Source of the DNA: Streptococcus oralis
GTDB taxonomy: Bacteria; Bacillota; Bacilli; Lactobacillales; Streptococcaceae
DNA length: 45,383 nucleotides
Direction: 5' to 3'
Assembly (NCBI RefSeq): GCF_001075875.1
Contig: NZ_JUOS01000074.1
Span: forward strand, 1 to 45,383
A model generated the notes under the pieces. The model saw only the letters and a program-made list of their open reading frames with translations, was not told the DNA's origin and searched no databases. The position numbers and the translations under genes were made by a program. Below, one piece after another: positions 19,453 through 26,438 of this stretch; the first letter of the stretch is position 1; each line of letters opens with the position of its first letter.

Positions 19453-19491
19453 AAAACTCGATTCCTAAATAATGGTATCGAGTTTTTATAT
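19453..19491 (+). terminator. Terminator of the rbgA-rnhB-ClC unit
   Basis: AAAACTCGATTCC pairs with GGTATCGAGTTTT (one mismatch) around an eight-base loop, ending in a T run. Confidence 0.85.
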
Positions 19492-19872
19492 TTTATTCCG
19501 ATAAACTGTAGAAGCTTTAGAAATTTTTTAAGTCAATAAATTAATGATCAATAATTCACATAGTGAATCTAGTTGTTTTTTAGAAAAACTAAAAGTTTAT
19601 GTACAATTGACTTAACGTGAGCTAAACTATTGATACAACTGAATTAGAAGCATAAAGTACATTCTTTAAGGAGTGTACTTTATTTTTATTTTGTACATTA
19701 TTTTGAAGTGTTATTTTGTATATTTTCTAGTTCATAACATCATCTGATTTAAGGAATTGATTTGTACATTTTTACTCTAATAGGTGCAGAAGAAGTAGTG
19801 GTTCAATTGTACATTTTTTGCTACTCATTTAAGGTCTTATTGATAGTAAGATATAGATTTTTACTCGTGGTG
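19492..19872. other. Gene-free AT-rich stretch with repeated GTACA words and a terminator-like hairpin
   Basis: No credible gene is seen. GTACA or its complement recurs at 19601, 19657, 19674, 19693, 19764 and 19809, often as TTGTACATT. A terminator-like hairpin, AAAGTACATTC with GAGTGTACTTT followed by ATTTTTATTTT, spans 19654-19691 without an obvious upstream gene. A TTGACT at 19607 could be a -35 box for a very short RNA ending there, but its -10 (TTGATA) is poor. The word TGTACAATTGA at 19600 returns at 22245 and, inverted, at 19803. Confidence 0.5.
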
Positions 19873-20246
19873 CTAGTTAATCTCAAAGTATCTCAGATTA
19901 TAAGTCAGTACAATTTGCTCCATTCTCAACTGCAATCCTGTTAAGCCTCTAGCTAGGTGTTTGTTCGACATCAAAAAAAGTACAAAGTTCTGAAAATCGA
20001 GTTTCAATAGTCCGTCTCATAGCCATTAGTTTCCAATGATTATGTTGATTAGCTCTTGCCATATTTTGACGTAAAGGCGTCCAAGGATGGTAACCTTTCT
20101 GTTTCAACTGTTCTCTGAGTTCATAGCTAACTAAGATAAGCTAAATCAGCTAAAACATAGGGTTGAGAACAATTTTCTAGTAAGTCATCAACTGCCTTGA
20201 CCGTCGATTAAACCGACTTCTTTCAAGGAGACACCCACAAGGATTC
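19873..20246 (-). pseudogene. Broken C-terminal part of a DDE transposase (probably IS982-like)
   Basis: Read on the - strand, three frames together give the end of a transposase: VDDLLENCSQPYVLADLAYL, then QKGYHPWTPLRQNMARANQH and MAMRRTIETRFSELCTFF, then LARGLTGLQLRMEQIVLTYN to a stop at 19873-19875. At least two frameshifts and internal stops interrupt it, and the N-terminal half is missing. The RRTIETRFSEL pattern suggests the IS982 family, but the family call is from memory. No inverted terminal repeats could be paired, so this is an old insertion remnant. Confidence 0.75.
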
Positions 20247-20345
20247 TTGTTTAGAAGCACCGAATCAATCAAGAAGGATCACCCAGAGGTTCCAGCATTT
20301 GAAGAATATGACGAGCTACTTGAAGCAATCAAAAAATCCCTATAA
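20247..20345 (+). pseudogene. 3' tail of a lost gene
   Basis: From 20250 the + strand reads FRSTESIKKDHPEVPAFEEY and on to DELLEAIKKSL and a stop, directly followed by a strong terminator. The composition is that of a real C-terminus, but the upstream part runs into the broken transposase, so the rest of the gene was removed by the insertion or a later deletion. I do not recognise the parent gene. Confidence 0.55.
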
Positions 20346-20357
20346 AGGGATTTTTTT
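20331..20357. terminator. Bidirectional terminator between the gene tail and the 108-residue membrane protein gene
   Basis: AAAAAATCCC pairs with GGGATTTTTT around TATAAA. It is flanked by T runs in both directions and serves both the + strand tail and the - strand gene ending at 20362. Confidence 0.8.
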
Positions 20358-20361
20358 ATAC

Positions 20362-20688
20362 CTATAATACCTTGTGCAAAATAGTCGTATATATCAAAAT
20401 CAGAGTCACGTTACCTACTATTAGACCAAAAGTCGCAAGCAAGGTCTTTGCTGTACCCGGCTTAAAATCTGCACTAATCAAATATGGCCAAAAGCATACC
20501 ATTGGGAAAACGGCTACTAACACGCATACATAGGTAGGAAAGCTTGTCCAAAGAAAGCGTGTCGTCTCTAACCAGTGACCCCATGAAGGTATCACTATTT
20601 TGCTTATAGTGAAAAGTATGCATATAAGGTGGACCACTAGAAGATAAATAGCATACTTTGTCTTACTTAGTACTTTTTTCTTTTTCAT
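20362..20688 (-). CDS. Unrecognised small membrane protein
   Basis: This 108-residue protein has a Lys-rich N-terminus and three likely membrane helices (about 12-32, 50-72, 84-104). I do not recognise a family. On the - strand it starts 27 bases after the 337-residue membrane protein gene, with a weak AGG site, so the two are probably co-transcribed. Both lie in the accessory patch beside dif, next to transposon debris, which suggests acquisition by transfer. Confidence 0.65.
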   Translation of the reverse strand: MKKKKVLSKTKYAIYLLVVHLICILFTISKIVIPSWGHWLETTRFLWTSFPTYVCVLVAVFPMVCFWPYLISADFKPGTAKTLLATFGLIVGNVTLILIYTTILHKVL

Positions 20689-20715
20689 TTTGCCTAATTA
20701 TCCCTGCAAATTCTT

Positions 20716-21729
20716 CTATCGCTCTTCTGCAATATTAGAACTAAAATTAAAATTAACTATATCATTATTCGAATCAAGGTCTAAATTCATAAAATAATGA
20801 TTCCAAAAGAATTCATTGTTACCTGCTCCCCACTGCACGCCATAATGACCCAAATATTCATCTCTTGGCTCGCTTGGAGTCAGCCATATTTTTTTCCCAA
20901 ATACTTTCGTGAACTCGTTTTCGTCAAGCTTCTTTAGCAAATCTATACCATCTATATTATATGAAATTCCATATTTTTTTGAAACAGCTGTGCACTCAGA
21001 ATCGACGCAAACCTGCGTAACTACACAGTCCTTCAGCTCCGTACTCTTCCTCTTATCTCCGTAAACACCTATACATCCGAGAACTACATTCTTCTTTACA
21101 AGAAGATAGGTAGATCGCGTAACTGCTGAGTCATATGACTTAAAGCCGTTTGGTACGCTAACCCCAGCTCCTTGGTATTTAGTATAGCTTCCCGTTGTCA
21201 AAAGCTCGTTATAATTAGGATAATCATGTCTACCATTTGACACATAAATTTCAAACCCCTTGTCTATCAAATCCGAAATCTTAGTCTCTGTAAGATGAAT
21301 TTCAGTTCCGTCAATTTTAAGTGGAGGTGCGTTATCAGGTAGACCTATAATTATATATACAAACATCAAAAACACGAATATCATAAGCACTGCAACGATA
21401 CTCATCCAAGATTTCCCGGTTCTCCTTCGTGCATTGAAAAGCGACATTATAGAAGGCGTGATTATAGTAGCACCAATTGGCGCCGCCCCATGACGGAACA
21501 TGCTCATGACCTTAAAGGCAATTACAGCGCTAATTAGTATTAAAAATATGTGCACTGCATACTCTCCTACGCTTAGCTTACTCGTCCTAGTCTGATTATT
21601 TGCTGGGGCATCGTACACTGGAACACCGTTCTCAAAGGTGTTCTTCATTCTAAAACGCAGCCAAAACAATATTCCAATAAACACAAATGCCAAGAACACT
21701 AGCATTCCGATAAAAACTAATTTTTCCAT
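20716..21729 (-). CDS. Unrecognised membrane protein with a large extracytoplasmic domain
   Basis: The 337-residue protein has an N-terminal helix (about 4-24), two further helices (about 57-78 and 108-130) and then roughly 200 residues that should lie outside the membrane. The outer domain has TEIHLTETKISDLIDKGFEI, a block of four cysteines (LGCIG, LKDCV, QVCVDSEC) that could form disulfides, and ends in an acidic Asn-rich tail. I do not recognise a named family; the layout resembles uncharacterised secreted domains of Clostridia. Codon use appears less AT-biased than in neighbouring housekeeping genes, in line with transfer. It leads the following 108-residue membrane protein gene. Confidence 0.7.
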   Translation of the reverse strand: MEKLVFIGMLVFLAFVFIGILFWLRFRMKNTFENGVPVYDAPANNQTRTSKLSVGEYAVHIFLILISAVIAFKVMSMFRHGAAPIGATIITPSIMSLFNARRRTGKSWMSIVAVLMIFVFLMFVYIIIGLPDNAPPLKIDGTEIHLTETKISDLIDKGFEIYVSNGRHDYPNYNELLTTGSYTKYQGAGVSVPNGFKSYDSAVTRSTYLLVKKNVVLGCIGVYGDKRKSTELKDCVVTQVCVDSECTAVSKKYGISYNIDGIDLLKKLDENEFTKVFGKKIWLTPSEPRDEYLGHYGVQWGAGNNEFFWNHYFMNLDLDSNNDIVNFNFSSNIAEER

Positions 21730-21865
21730 CTGTAACCTTTTCTCTGACCTAATTATCGTCCATCAAAATTCATATCTAGTCTACCACATTTTGAAATTGT
21801 TTTACAATATTTACATACTTGTGCACGAATCAAAAATGTATACAAGCTTTTCAGAGTATTTATTC

Positions 21866-21894
21866 TTTACACATCTTTTCCGCTATGTTAAAAT
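21866..21894 (+). promoter_or_regulatory. Promoter ahead of the zinc-ribbon-like gene
   Basis: TTTACA at 21866-21871 and TAAAAT at 21889-21894 are each one base from consensus and lie exactly 17 bases apart. Confidence 0.6.
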
Positions 21895-21927
21895 TGTATT
21901 AAGTTTAATACTTGTTTTATTCTAAAC

Positions 21928-22203
21928 GTGCGCATCATTTTAGCGCAAAAAACAAATTTAATTCCGTTGTTTGAGTGGGATTATGTAAATAACCTCCTAA
22001 TAACAAGTCCAACTGAAATCACAGAGTTGAGTAATATGTCTGTATGGTGGATATGTCAGGAAAACCCAGATTATCGTTATAAAATTCAAGTTAAAGAAAG
22101 AATGGCGTACAGAAAACGAAATAAAAAGGCATGTTCGATTTGCAAAGGTTACAAAAGAAAGCAAGAACATTTTATACAGTTTAAAAAAGATATAAAAAAA
22201 TAA
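21928..22203 (+). CDS. Small zinc-ribbon-like protein (DUF4379-type), possibly a truncated gene
   Basis: The 91-residue reading frame has PLFEWDYVNN followed by SVWWICQENPDYRYKIQVKE and then KACSICKGYKR. This is the W-D/N, WW-C-...-R and CxxC pattern of DUF4379 putative zinc-ribbon domains, usually found repeated in longer proteins or beside nuclease domains. Here only one unit is present, and the first half carries a single Cys (WIC) rather than a CxxH pair. The only possible start is GTG at 21928, with no ribosome site ahead, although promoter and terminator look intact. It may be a decayed remnant or a leader-initiated small protein. Confidence 0.5.
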   Translation: MRIILAQKTNLIPLFEWDYVNNLLITSPTEITELSNMSVWWICQENPDYRYKIQVKERMAYRKRNKKACSICKGYKRKQEHFIQFKKDIKK

Positions 22204-22204
22204 G

Positions 22205-22238
22205 AACACTTTAAGTAATATAAAGTGTTTTTATTTTG
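22205..22238 (+). terminator. Terminator after the zinc-ribbon-like gene
   Basis: AACACTTTA pairs with TAAAGTGTT around a seven-base loop, then TTTTATTTT. The stem starts just after the stop codon. Confidence 0.75.
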
Positions 22239-22259
22239 TCAAAATGTACAATTGAAAAA

Positions 22260-22349
22260 TTTTCAGTTTTCACTTAGATAAAGTACATATTACAGTAGAT
22301 GGATAGCTTTTAAGATTTCCAGTATTCACTTAAATAAAGTACATAATTA
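22260..22349. repeat. Imperfect direct repeat of about 33 bp left of dif
   Basis: Copies at 22260-22292 and 22316-22349 share the frame TCAGT-TTCACTTA-ATAAA followed by GTACATA and are 56 bases apart. The interval to dif (22350-22422) shows no gene. Confidence 0.65.
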
Positions 22350-22422
22350 AGAATAATTAGCTCTAAAAAAATTTGAGGTTACTTTTTCGCTTAGTTAGGC
22401 AAGCCCAAATATCTCCTATGTC

Positions 22423-22453
22423 ATCTTTCCGAAAAACTATAATTTTCTTGAAA
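22423..22453 (+). other. dif: dif_SL chromosome dimer resolution site
   Basis: The 31 bases begin ATCTTTCCGAAAAACT and end TTTTCTTGAAA, matching the streptococcal/lactococcal dif_SL site from memory with at most one or two differences. In these bacteria the single recombinase XerS acts on this site and is encoded beside it, as here: xerS begins 51 bases downstream. Recombination is activated by FtsK at septation. The site marks the replication terminus. Confidence 0.88.
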
Positions 22454-22476
22454 AATATATCTAACTATGCTATACT
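22448..22476 (+). promoter_or_regulatory. xerS promoter overlapping dif_SL, with inverted repeat at the -10/start region
   Basis: TTGAAA at 22448-22453 is both the last six bases of dif and a good -35 box. After a 17-base spacer comes TATACT at 22471-22476, preceded by TG for an extended -10. CTATAC (22470-22475) and GTATAG (22481-22486) form an inverted repeat across the -10 and probable start. Confidence 0.7.
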
Positions 22477-22504
22477 ACTAGTATAGAAATATTTGGAGAA
22501 AAAC

Positions 22505-23575
22505 ATGAAACGCGAGATCTTATTAGAACGTATTGATAAACTCAAACAAGTCATGCCCTGGTATGTTCTGGAATACTACCAATCGAAACTGGCTGTTCCC
22601 TATAGTTTTACGACCTTGTACGAATATTTAAAGGAATACGATCGATTTTTCAGCTGGGTTTTAGAATCTGGTATATCGAATGCTGACACCATGGCAAATA
22701 TACCTTTAGATGTACTTGAGAATATGACAAAGAAAGACATGGAATCTTTTATTCTTTACTTACGTGAACGTCCTTTACTCAATGCTAATACGACAAAGAA
22801 TGGTGTCTCCCAAACAACCATCAACCGGACTTTATCAGCACTTTCTAGTCTTTATAAGTATTTGACTGAAGAGGTTGAAAATGAGCAAGGAGAACCTTAT
22901 TTCTACCGCAATGTTATGAAGAAAGTTGCTACTAAGAAAAAGAAAGCAACTTTGGCTGCTCGAGCCGAAAATATCAAGCAAAAGCTCTTTTTAGGGGATG
23001 AAACAGAGGGATTTTTGAATTATATCGATGAGGAATACCCCAAAACTCTCTCAAATCGAGCCCTATCCTCTTTTAATAAGAATAAAGAGCGAGATTTAGC
23101 CATCATTGCACTGCTTCTTGCCTCTGGTGTCCGTCTCTCTGAGGCGGTTAACCTGGACCTTCGTGATCTCAACCTCAAAATGATGGTGATTGATGTTACT
23201 CGTAAGGGTGGGAAACGCGACTCGGTCAATGTAGCCGCCTTTGCGAAGCCTTATCTGGAGCAATATCTTGCAATTCGAGACAAACGTTACAAGACAGAAA
23301 AGACTGATACAGCCCTCTTTCTAACCTTGTATAGAGGTGTTCCAAACCGGATTGATGCTTCAAGTGTTGAAAAAATGGTAGCTAAGTATTCGCAAGACTT
23401 CAAAGTTCGGGTAACTCCCCATAAACTGCGTCACACACTAGCAACGCGTCTCTATGATGCTACCAAGTCACAGGTTTTGGTCAGCCACCAGCTGGGACAT
23501 GCAAGCACACAAGTTACCGACTTGTATACACATATCGTTAATGATGAGCAAAAGAATGCCTTGGATAGTTTATAA
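22505..23575 (+). CDS. xerS: Tyrosine recombinase XerS
   Basis: XerS is the single-protein Xer recombinase of streptococci and lactococci, which resolves chromosome dimers at dif_SL. The 356-residue protein has an N-terminal SAM-like DNA-binding domain (to about 170) and a C-terminal catalytic domain with R210 (ASGVRLSEA), the Lys of RKGGKRD, HKLRH, LGHAS and the nucleophile Y341 (LYTHI). The ATG at 22505 is chosen over an upstream in-frame TTG at 22493 because the TTGGAG there is the ribosome site itself. dif lies immediately upstream and a shared terminator follows. Confidence 0.96.
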   Translation: MKREILLERIDKLKQVMPWYVLEYYQSKLAVPYSFTTLYEYLKEYDRFFSWVLESGISNADTMANIPLDVLENMTKKDMESFILYLRERPLLNANTTKNGVSQTTINRTLSALSSLYKYLTEEVENEQGEPYFYRNVMKKVATKKKKATLAARAENIKQKLFLGDETEGFLNYIDEEYPKTLSNRALSSFNKNKERDLAIIALLLASGVRLSEAVNLDLRDLNLKMMVIDVTRKGGKRDSVNVAAFAKPYLEQYLAIRDKRYKTEKTDTALFLTLYRGVPNRIDASSVEKMVAKYSQDFKVRVTPHKLRHTLATRLYDATKSQVLVSHQLGHASTQVTDLYTHIVNDEQKNALDSL

Positions 23576-23581
23576 TTTTTA

Positions 23582-23599
23582 ACATAATATAAATTATGT
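23582..23599. repeat. 18-bp palindrome, copy 2 (after xerS)
   Basis: ACATAATATAAATTATGT, a 7-bp stem with a four-base ATAA loop, begins seven bases after the xerS stop. It differs by one base from the copy at 27905 read on the - strand. Confidence 0.7.
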
Positions 23600-23614
23600 A
23601 ATTATAATTCTAAA

Positions 23615-23646
23615 AAAAGAAGTTGGACTAACCAACTTCTTTTTAT
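23615..23646. terminator. Bidirectional terminator between xerS and lplA
   Basis: AAAAGAAGTTGG pairs perfectly with CCAACTTCTTTT around ACTAA, with A/T runs on both sides. It serves the converging xerS (+) and lplA (-). Confidence 0.88.
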
Positions 23647-23647
23647 T

Positions 23648-24637
23648 TTATTCTACAACTGCCTCAGCAATTTCTTCTGCAGTGATTCCTGCGAAGTAAC
23701 GACCTAGGTTAATGGTTTGAAGGGCTTTGAGGACATCTTCACGTTCGTATTTGACACCACGAAGAACATTTTCTACTGCTGCAACATCTTCGATACCGAA
23801 AAAGTCACCGTAAATCTTGATATCTTGAATTTTTGATTCAATGACGTTTGCGAAGATTTCAACCTTACCACTTGGGAATTTAGTTCCACGACGGACATTG
23901 TATTCAGGTGATTTACCGTAGTTCCAGTCCCAAGTTCCAAACTTAGTTTCTTTGATTCGATTGATTTCAGCCAATTCTTCCTCAGAAAAAACGTACTCTG
24001 TCATTTCAGGGTATTCTTTTTTCATGTATTCCAAAAGTAAGTCACGGAATTCTTCTACAGTAATTTTTTCTGGCAATTCGTCTACGATATTGGTTACTCG
24101 TGCGCGAACTGATTTAACACCTTTTGATTCGAACTTATCTTTAGAAACCTTAAGTGCGTTAGCTAGGACTGACAAATCCACGTCAAAGAGAAGACAACCA
24201 TGGTGCATGATGCGTCCATTGATATAAGCTTGTGCATTTCCACAGAATTTCTTACCGTCAATCTCAAGGTCATTGCGGCCTGTAAATTCAGCTTTAACAC
24301 CAAGTTCCGCCAAAGTGTTAATAACTGGAGTAGAGAAGCTCTTGAAGTCAAAGGCCTTGTTTTCATCTTCTTTTGAAATGATTGTATAGTTGAGGTTGTT
24401 CAAATCATGGTAAACAGCCCCACCACCACTGATACGACGTACTACTTCAATTCCGTGTTCACGAACATAGTCACGGTTAATTTCTTCGATAGTATTTTGG
24501 TGACGTCCTACAATGATAGATGGTTTGTTGATCCAAAGAAGGAAGATTTGATCCTCGTCCAAAAGGTGTTTAAAAGCATATTCCTCTAAAGCAATATTAA
24601 AGGCAGTGTCATTTGAATGATTGATAATGTATTTCAT
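23648..24637 (-). CDS. lplA: Lipoate-protein ligase A
   Basis: LplA activates lipoate with ATP and attaches it to the lysine of lipoyl domains. The 329-residue protein shows the family core: VGRHQNTIEEIN, RRISGGGAVYHDLNNLNYTI, and GRNDLEIDGKKFCGNAQ, then a C-terminal accessory domain. It is last in the - strand aco cluster, 58 bases after lpdA, so the cell co-expresses the ligase with the lipoyl-domain-bearing LpdA. AAGGTAAC precedes the ATG. Confidence 0.94.
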   Translation of the reverse strand: MKYIINHSNDTAFNIALEEYAFKHLLDEDQIFLLWINKPSIIVGRHQNTIEEINRDYVREHGIEVVRRISGGGAVYHDLNNLNYTIISKEDENKAFDFKSFSTPVINTLAELGVKAEFTGRNDLEIDGKKFCGNAQAYINGRIMHHGCLLFDVDLSVLANALKVSKDKFESKGVKSVRARVTNIVDELPEKITVEEFRDLLLEYMKKEYPEMTEYVFSEEELAEINRIKETKFGTWDWNYGKSPEYNVRRGTKFPSGKVEIFANVIESKIQDIKIYGDFFGIEDVAAVENVLRGVKYEREDVLKALQTINLGRYFAGITAEEIAEAVVE

Positions 24638-24659
24638 AAGTTACCTTCTAATACGATAG

Positions 24660-24682
24660 AGACTGGAAAATAATTCCAGTCT
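24660..24682 (-). other. Hairpin between lpdA and lplA
   Basis: AGACTGGAA and TTCCAGTCT form a perfect 9-bp stem with an AATAA loop. On the - strand it is not followed by a T run, so it is more likely a processing or stability hairpin than a terminator. Confidence 0.55.
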
Positions 24683-24695
24683 AGTCTATCTATTT

Positions 24696-26399
24696 TTATT
24701 TTTTCTTAGGTGAATGGATGGCCATTCCAAGAACATCCGCAAAGGCTTCGTACATTACTTCAGAGTAAGTTGGGTGTCCGTGGATAGTCTTAAGCATTTC
24801 TTCAACAGTAATTTCCATTTCAATGATACTTGACGCTTCGTTGATCAATTCAGCTGCTGCTGGACCAATGATATGAACACCAAGGATTTCACCATATTTC
24901 TTGTCTGCAATGACTTTAACAAATCCTTGAGCAGCATCTGATGCAATGGCACGTCCGTTTGCTGCAAAGTTAAATTTACCAATTTGAACATCGTATTTTT
25001 CACGAGCTTGTTCTTCAGTCAAACCAACAGCTGCTACTTCAGGAAGTGTATAAATAGCTGCAGGAGTCAAGTTCAATTTGGCAACAGCGTGGTTTCCTTT
25101 AAGCGCATTTTCAGCCGCAACTTCACCCATACGGAAGGCAGCGTGAGCCAACATCTTAGTACCGTTGATATCACCTGGTGCATAGATACCTGGAACAGAA
25201 GTTTCCATGTATTCGTTAACCTTAATACGGCCACGGTCTAATTCAAATTCAACATCTCCGATTCCTTCAAGATCTGGAACACGACCGATTGAAAGAAGGG
25301 CTTTATTTGCGATGATATCATCTTTTCCTTCAACCTTGATACGAAGTTTGCCATCTTCTTCAATGATTTCTTGCAGTTTAGTACCTGTCAAGATAGTCAT
25401 ACCTTTGCGTTCAAGAATCAAGCGAAGGTTCTTAGAGACTTCCGCATCCATTGCTGGAACAATGCGATCCATCATTTCGATAACAGTAACTTTTGAACCA
25501 AATGTCATGAAGGCTTGTCCGAGTTCGATACCGACAACTCCACCACCAATGATAACGAGGCTTTCTGGTACTTCATTCATTTCAAGGATATCGTCACTAG
25601 TCATAACAAGTGATGATTCCATACCGGGAACGTTGATTTTGCTTACTTTTGAACCACCAGCAAGGATGATCTTCTTAGTTTCAAGCAATTCAGAACCATT
25701 TACCAAGACATTCTTATCTTTAGTAATAGTACCGATACCCTTATGAACATCAACTCCATAACTACGAAGAAGTCCTGCAACACCACCTACAAGGGTATTG
25801 ACAACTTTAGATTTTGTTTCTAAAAGTTTCTCCATATCAACTGTGAAATTAGGATTTTCAATTACGATACCACGATTTGCTGCATGACCAATATTCTCGA
25901 TAATTTCAGCGTTGTGAAGGTAAGTTTTAGTTGGGATACATCCACGGTTTAAGCAAGTTCCACCAAGTTCAGATTTCTCAACAAGAGCAACCTTACCACC
26001 TAATTGAGCTGCTTTAATAGCAGATACATAACCAGCAGGTCCACCACCAATAACAACGATATCATAAGCATCATCGCTCTTACCGTCATCGTTTGAAGCA
26101 CTTGTTGCAGGTGCTGGGCTAGCTTCTGGTGCAGCTGCTCCAGCTGTTGGGATATTTTCCCCTTCTTCACCAAGATAACCGATAACTTCAGTAACAGGAA
26201 CAGTCTCGCCGTCCCCTTTCAGGATAGCGATCAAGTAACCGTCTTCTTCTGCTTCCAATTCCATGCTGACTTTGTCAGTCATGATTTCCAAAAGGATTTC
26301 TCCTTCTTTTACAAATTCTCCGACTTTTTTATTCCATTGGACGATTTGTCCTTCTGTCATATCCACGCCGGCTTTTGGCATAATTACTTCTAAGGCCAT
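24696..26399 (-). CDS. lpdA: Dihydrolipoyl dehydrogenase (E3) with N-terminal lipoyl domain
   Basis: E3 reoxidises dihydrolipoamide and passes electrons to NAD. The 567-residue protein starts with a lipoyl domain whose modified lysine is K43 in MTDKVSM. An Ala/Pro/Ser-rich linker (about 84-105) leads to the flavoprotein: FAD motif GGGPAG at 118-123, redox cysteines C149 and C154 in GGTCLNRGCIPTK, an NAD-binding GGGVVGIE, and the C-terminal HGHPTYSE with the catalytic His-Glu pair. Carrying the lipoyl domain on E3 is unusual, but is known in pneumococcal DldH. The E2 of this cluster lacks a lipoyl domain, so K43 probably serves the whole complex. Confidence 0.95.
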   Translation of the reverse strand: MALEVIMPKAGVDMTEGQIVQWNKKVGEFVKEGEILLEIMTDKVSMELEAEEDGYLIAILKGDGETVPVTEVIGYLGEEGENIPTAGAAAPEASPAPATSASNDDGKSDDAYDIVVIGGGPAGYVSAIKAAQLGGKVALVEKSELGGTCLNRGCIPTKTYLHNAEIIENIGHAANRGIVIENPNFTVDMEKLLETKSKVVNTLVGGVAGLLRSYGVDVHKGIGTITKDKNVLVNGSELLETKKIILAGGSKVSKINVPGMESSLVMTSDDILEMNEVPESLVIIGGGVVGIELGQAFMTFGSKVTVIEMMDRIVPAMDAEVSKNLRLILERKGMTILTGTKLQEIIEEDGKLRIKVEGKDDIIANKALLSIGRVPDLEGIGDVEFELDRGRIKVNEYMETSVPGIYAPGDINGTKMLAHAAFRMGEVAAENALKGNHAVAKLNLTPAAIYTLPEVAAVGLTEEQAREKYDVQIGKFNFAANGRAIASDAAQGFVKVIADKKYGEILGVHIIGPAAAELINEASSIIEMEITVEEMLKTIHGHPTYSEVMYEAFADVLGMAIHSPKKK

Positions 26400-26438
26400 A
26401 TCTTACTTCCTTTATATATATTTCTAATAATAAATACT

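Noticed and set aside
19762-19944. 60-codon hydrophobic open frame in the patch left of dif
   Set aside because: It has only a TTG start without ribosome site and runs into the reverse strand of the broken transposase.
21638-21925. 95-codon open frame opposite the start of the 337-residue membrane protein gene
   Set aside because: It is the antisense of the membrane protein N-terminus and its leader; it has low-complexity composition and no ribosome site.
22493-22504. TTG start for xerS
   Set aside because: The TTG is part of the TTGGAG ribosome site for the ATG at 22505, and known XerS begins [13 protein letters not shown].
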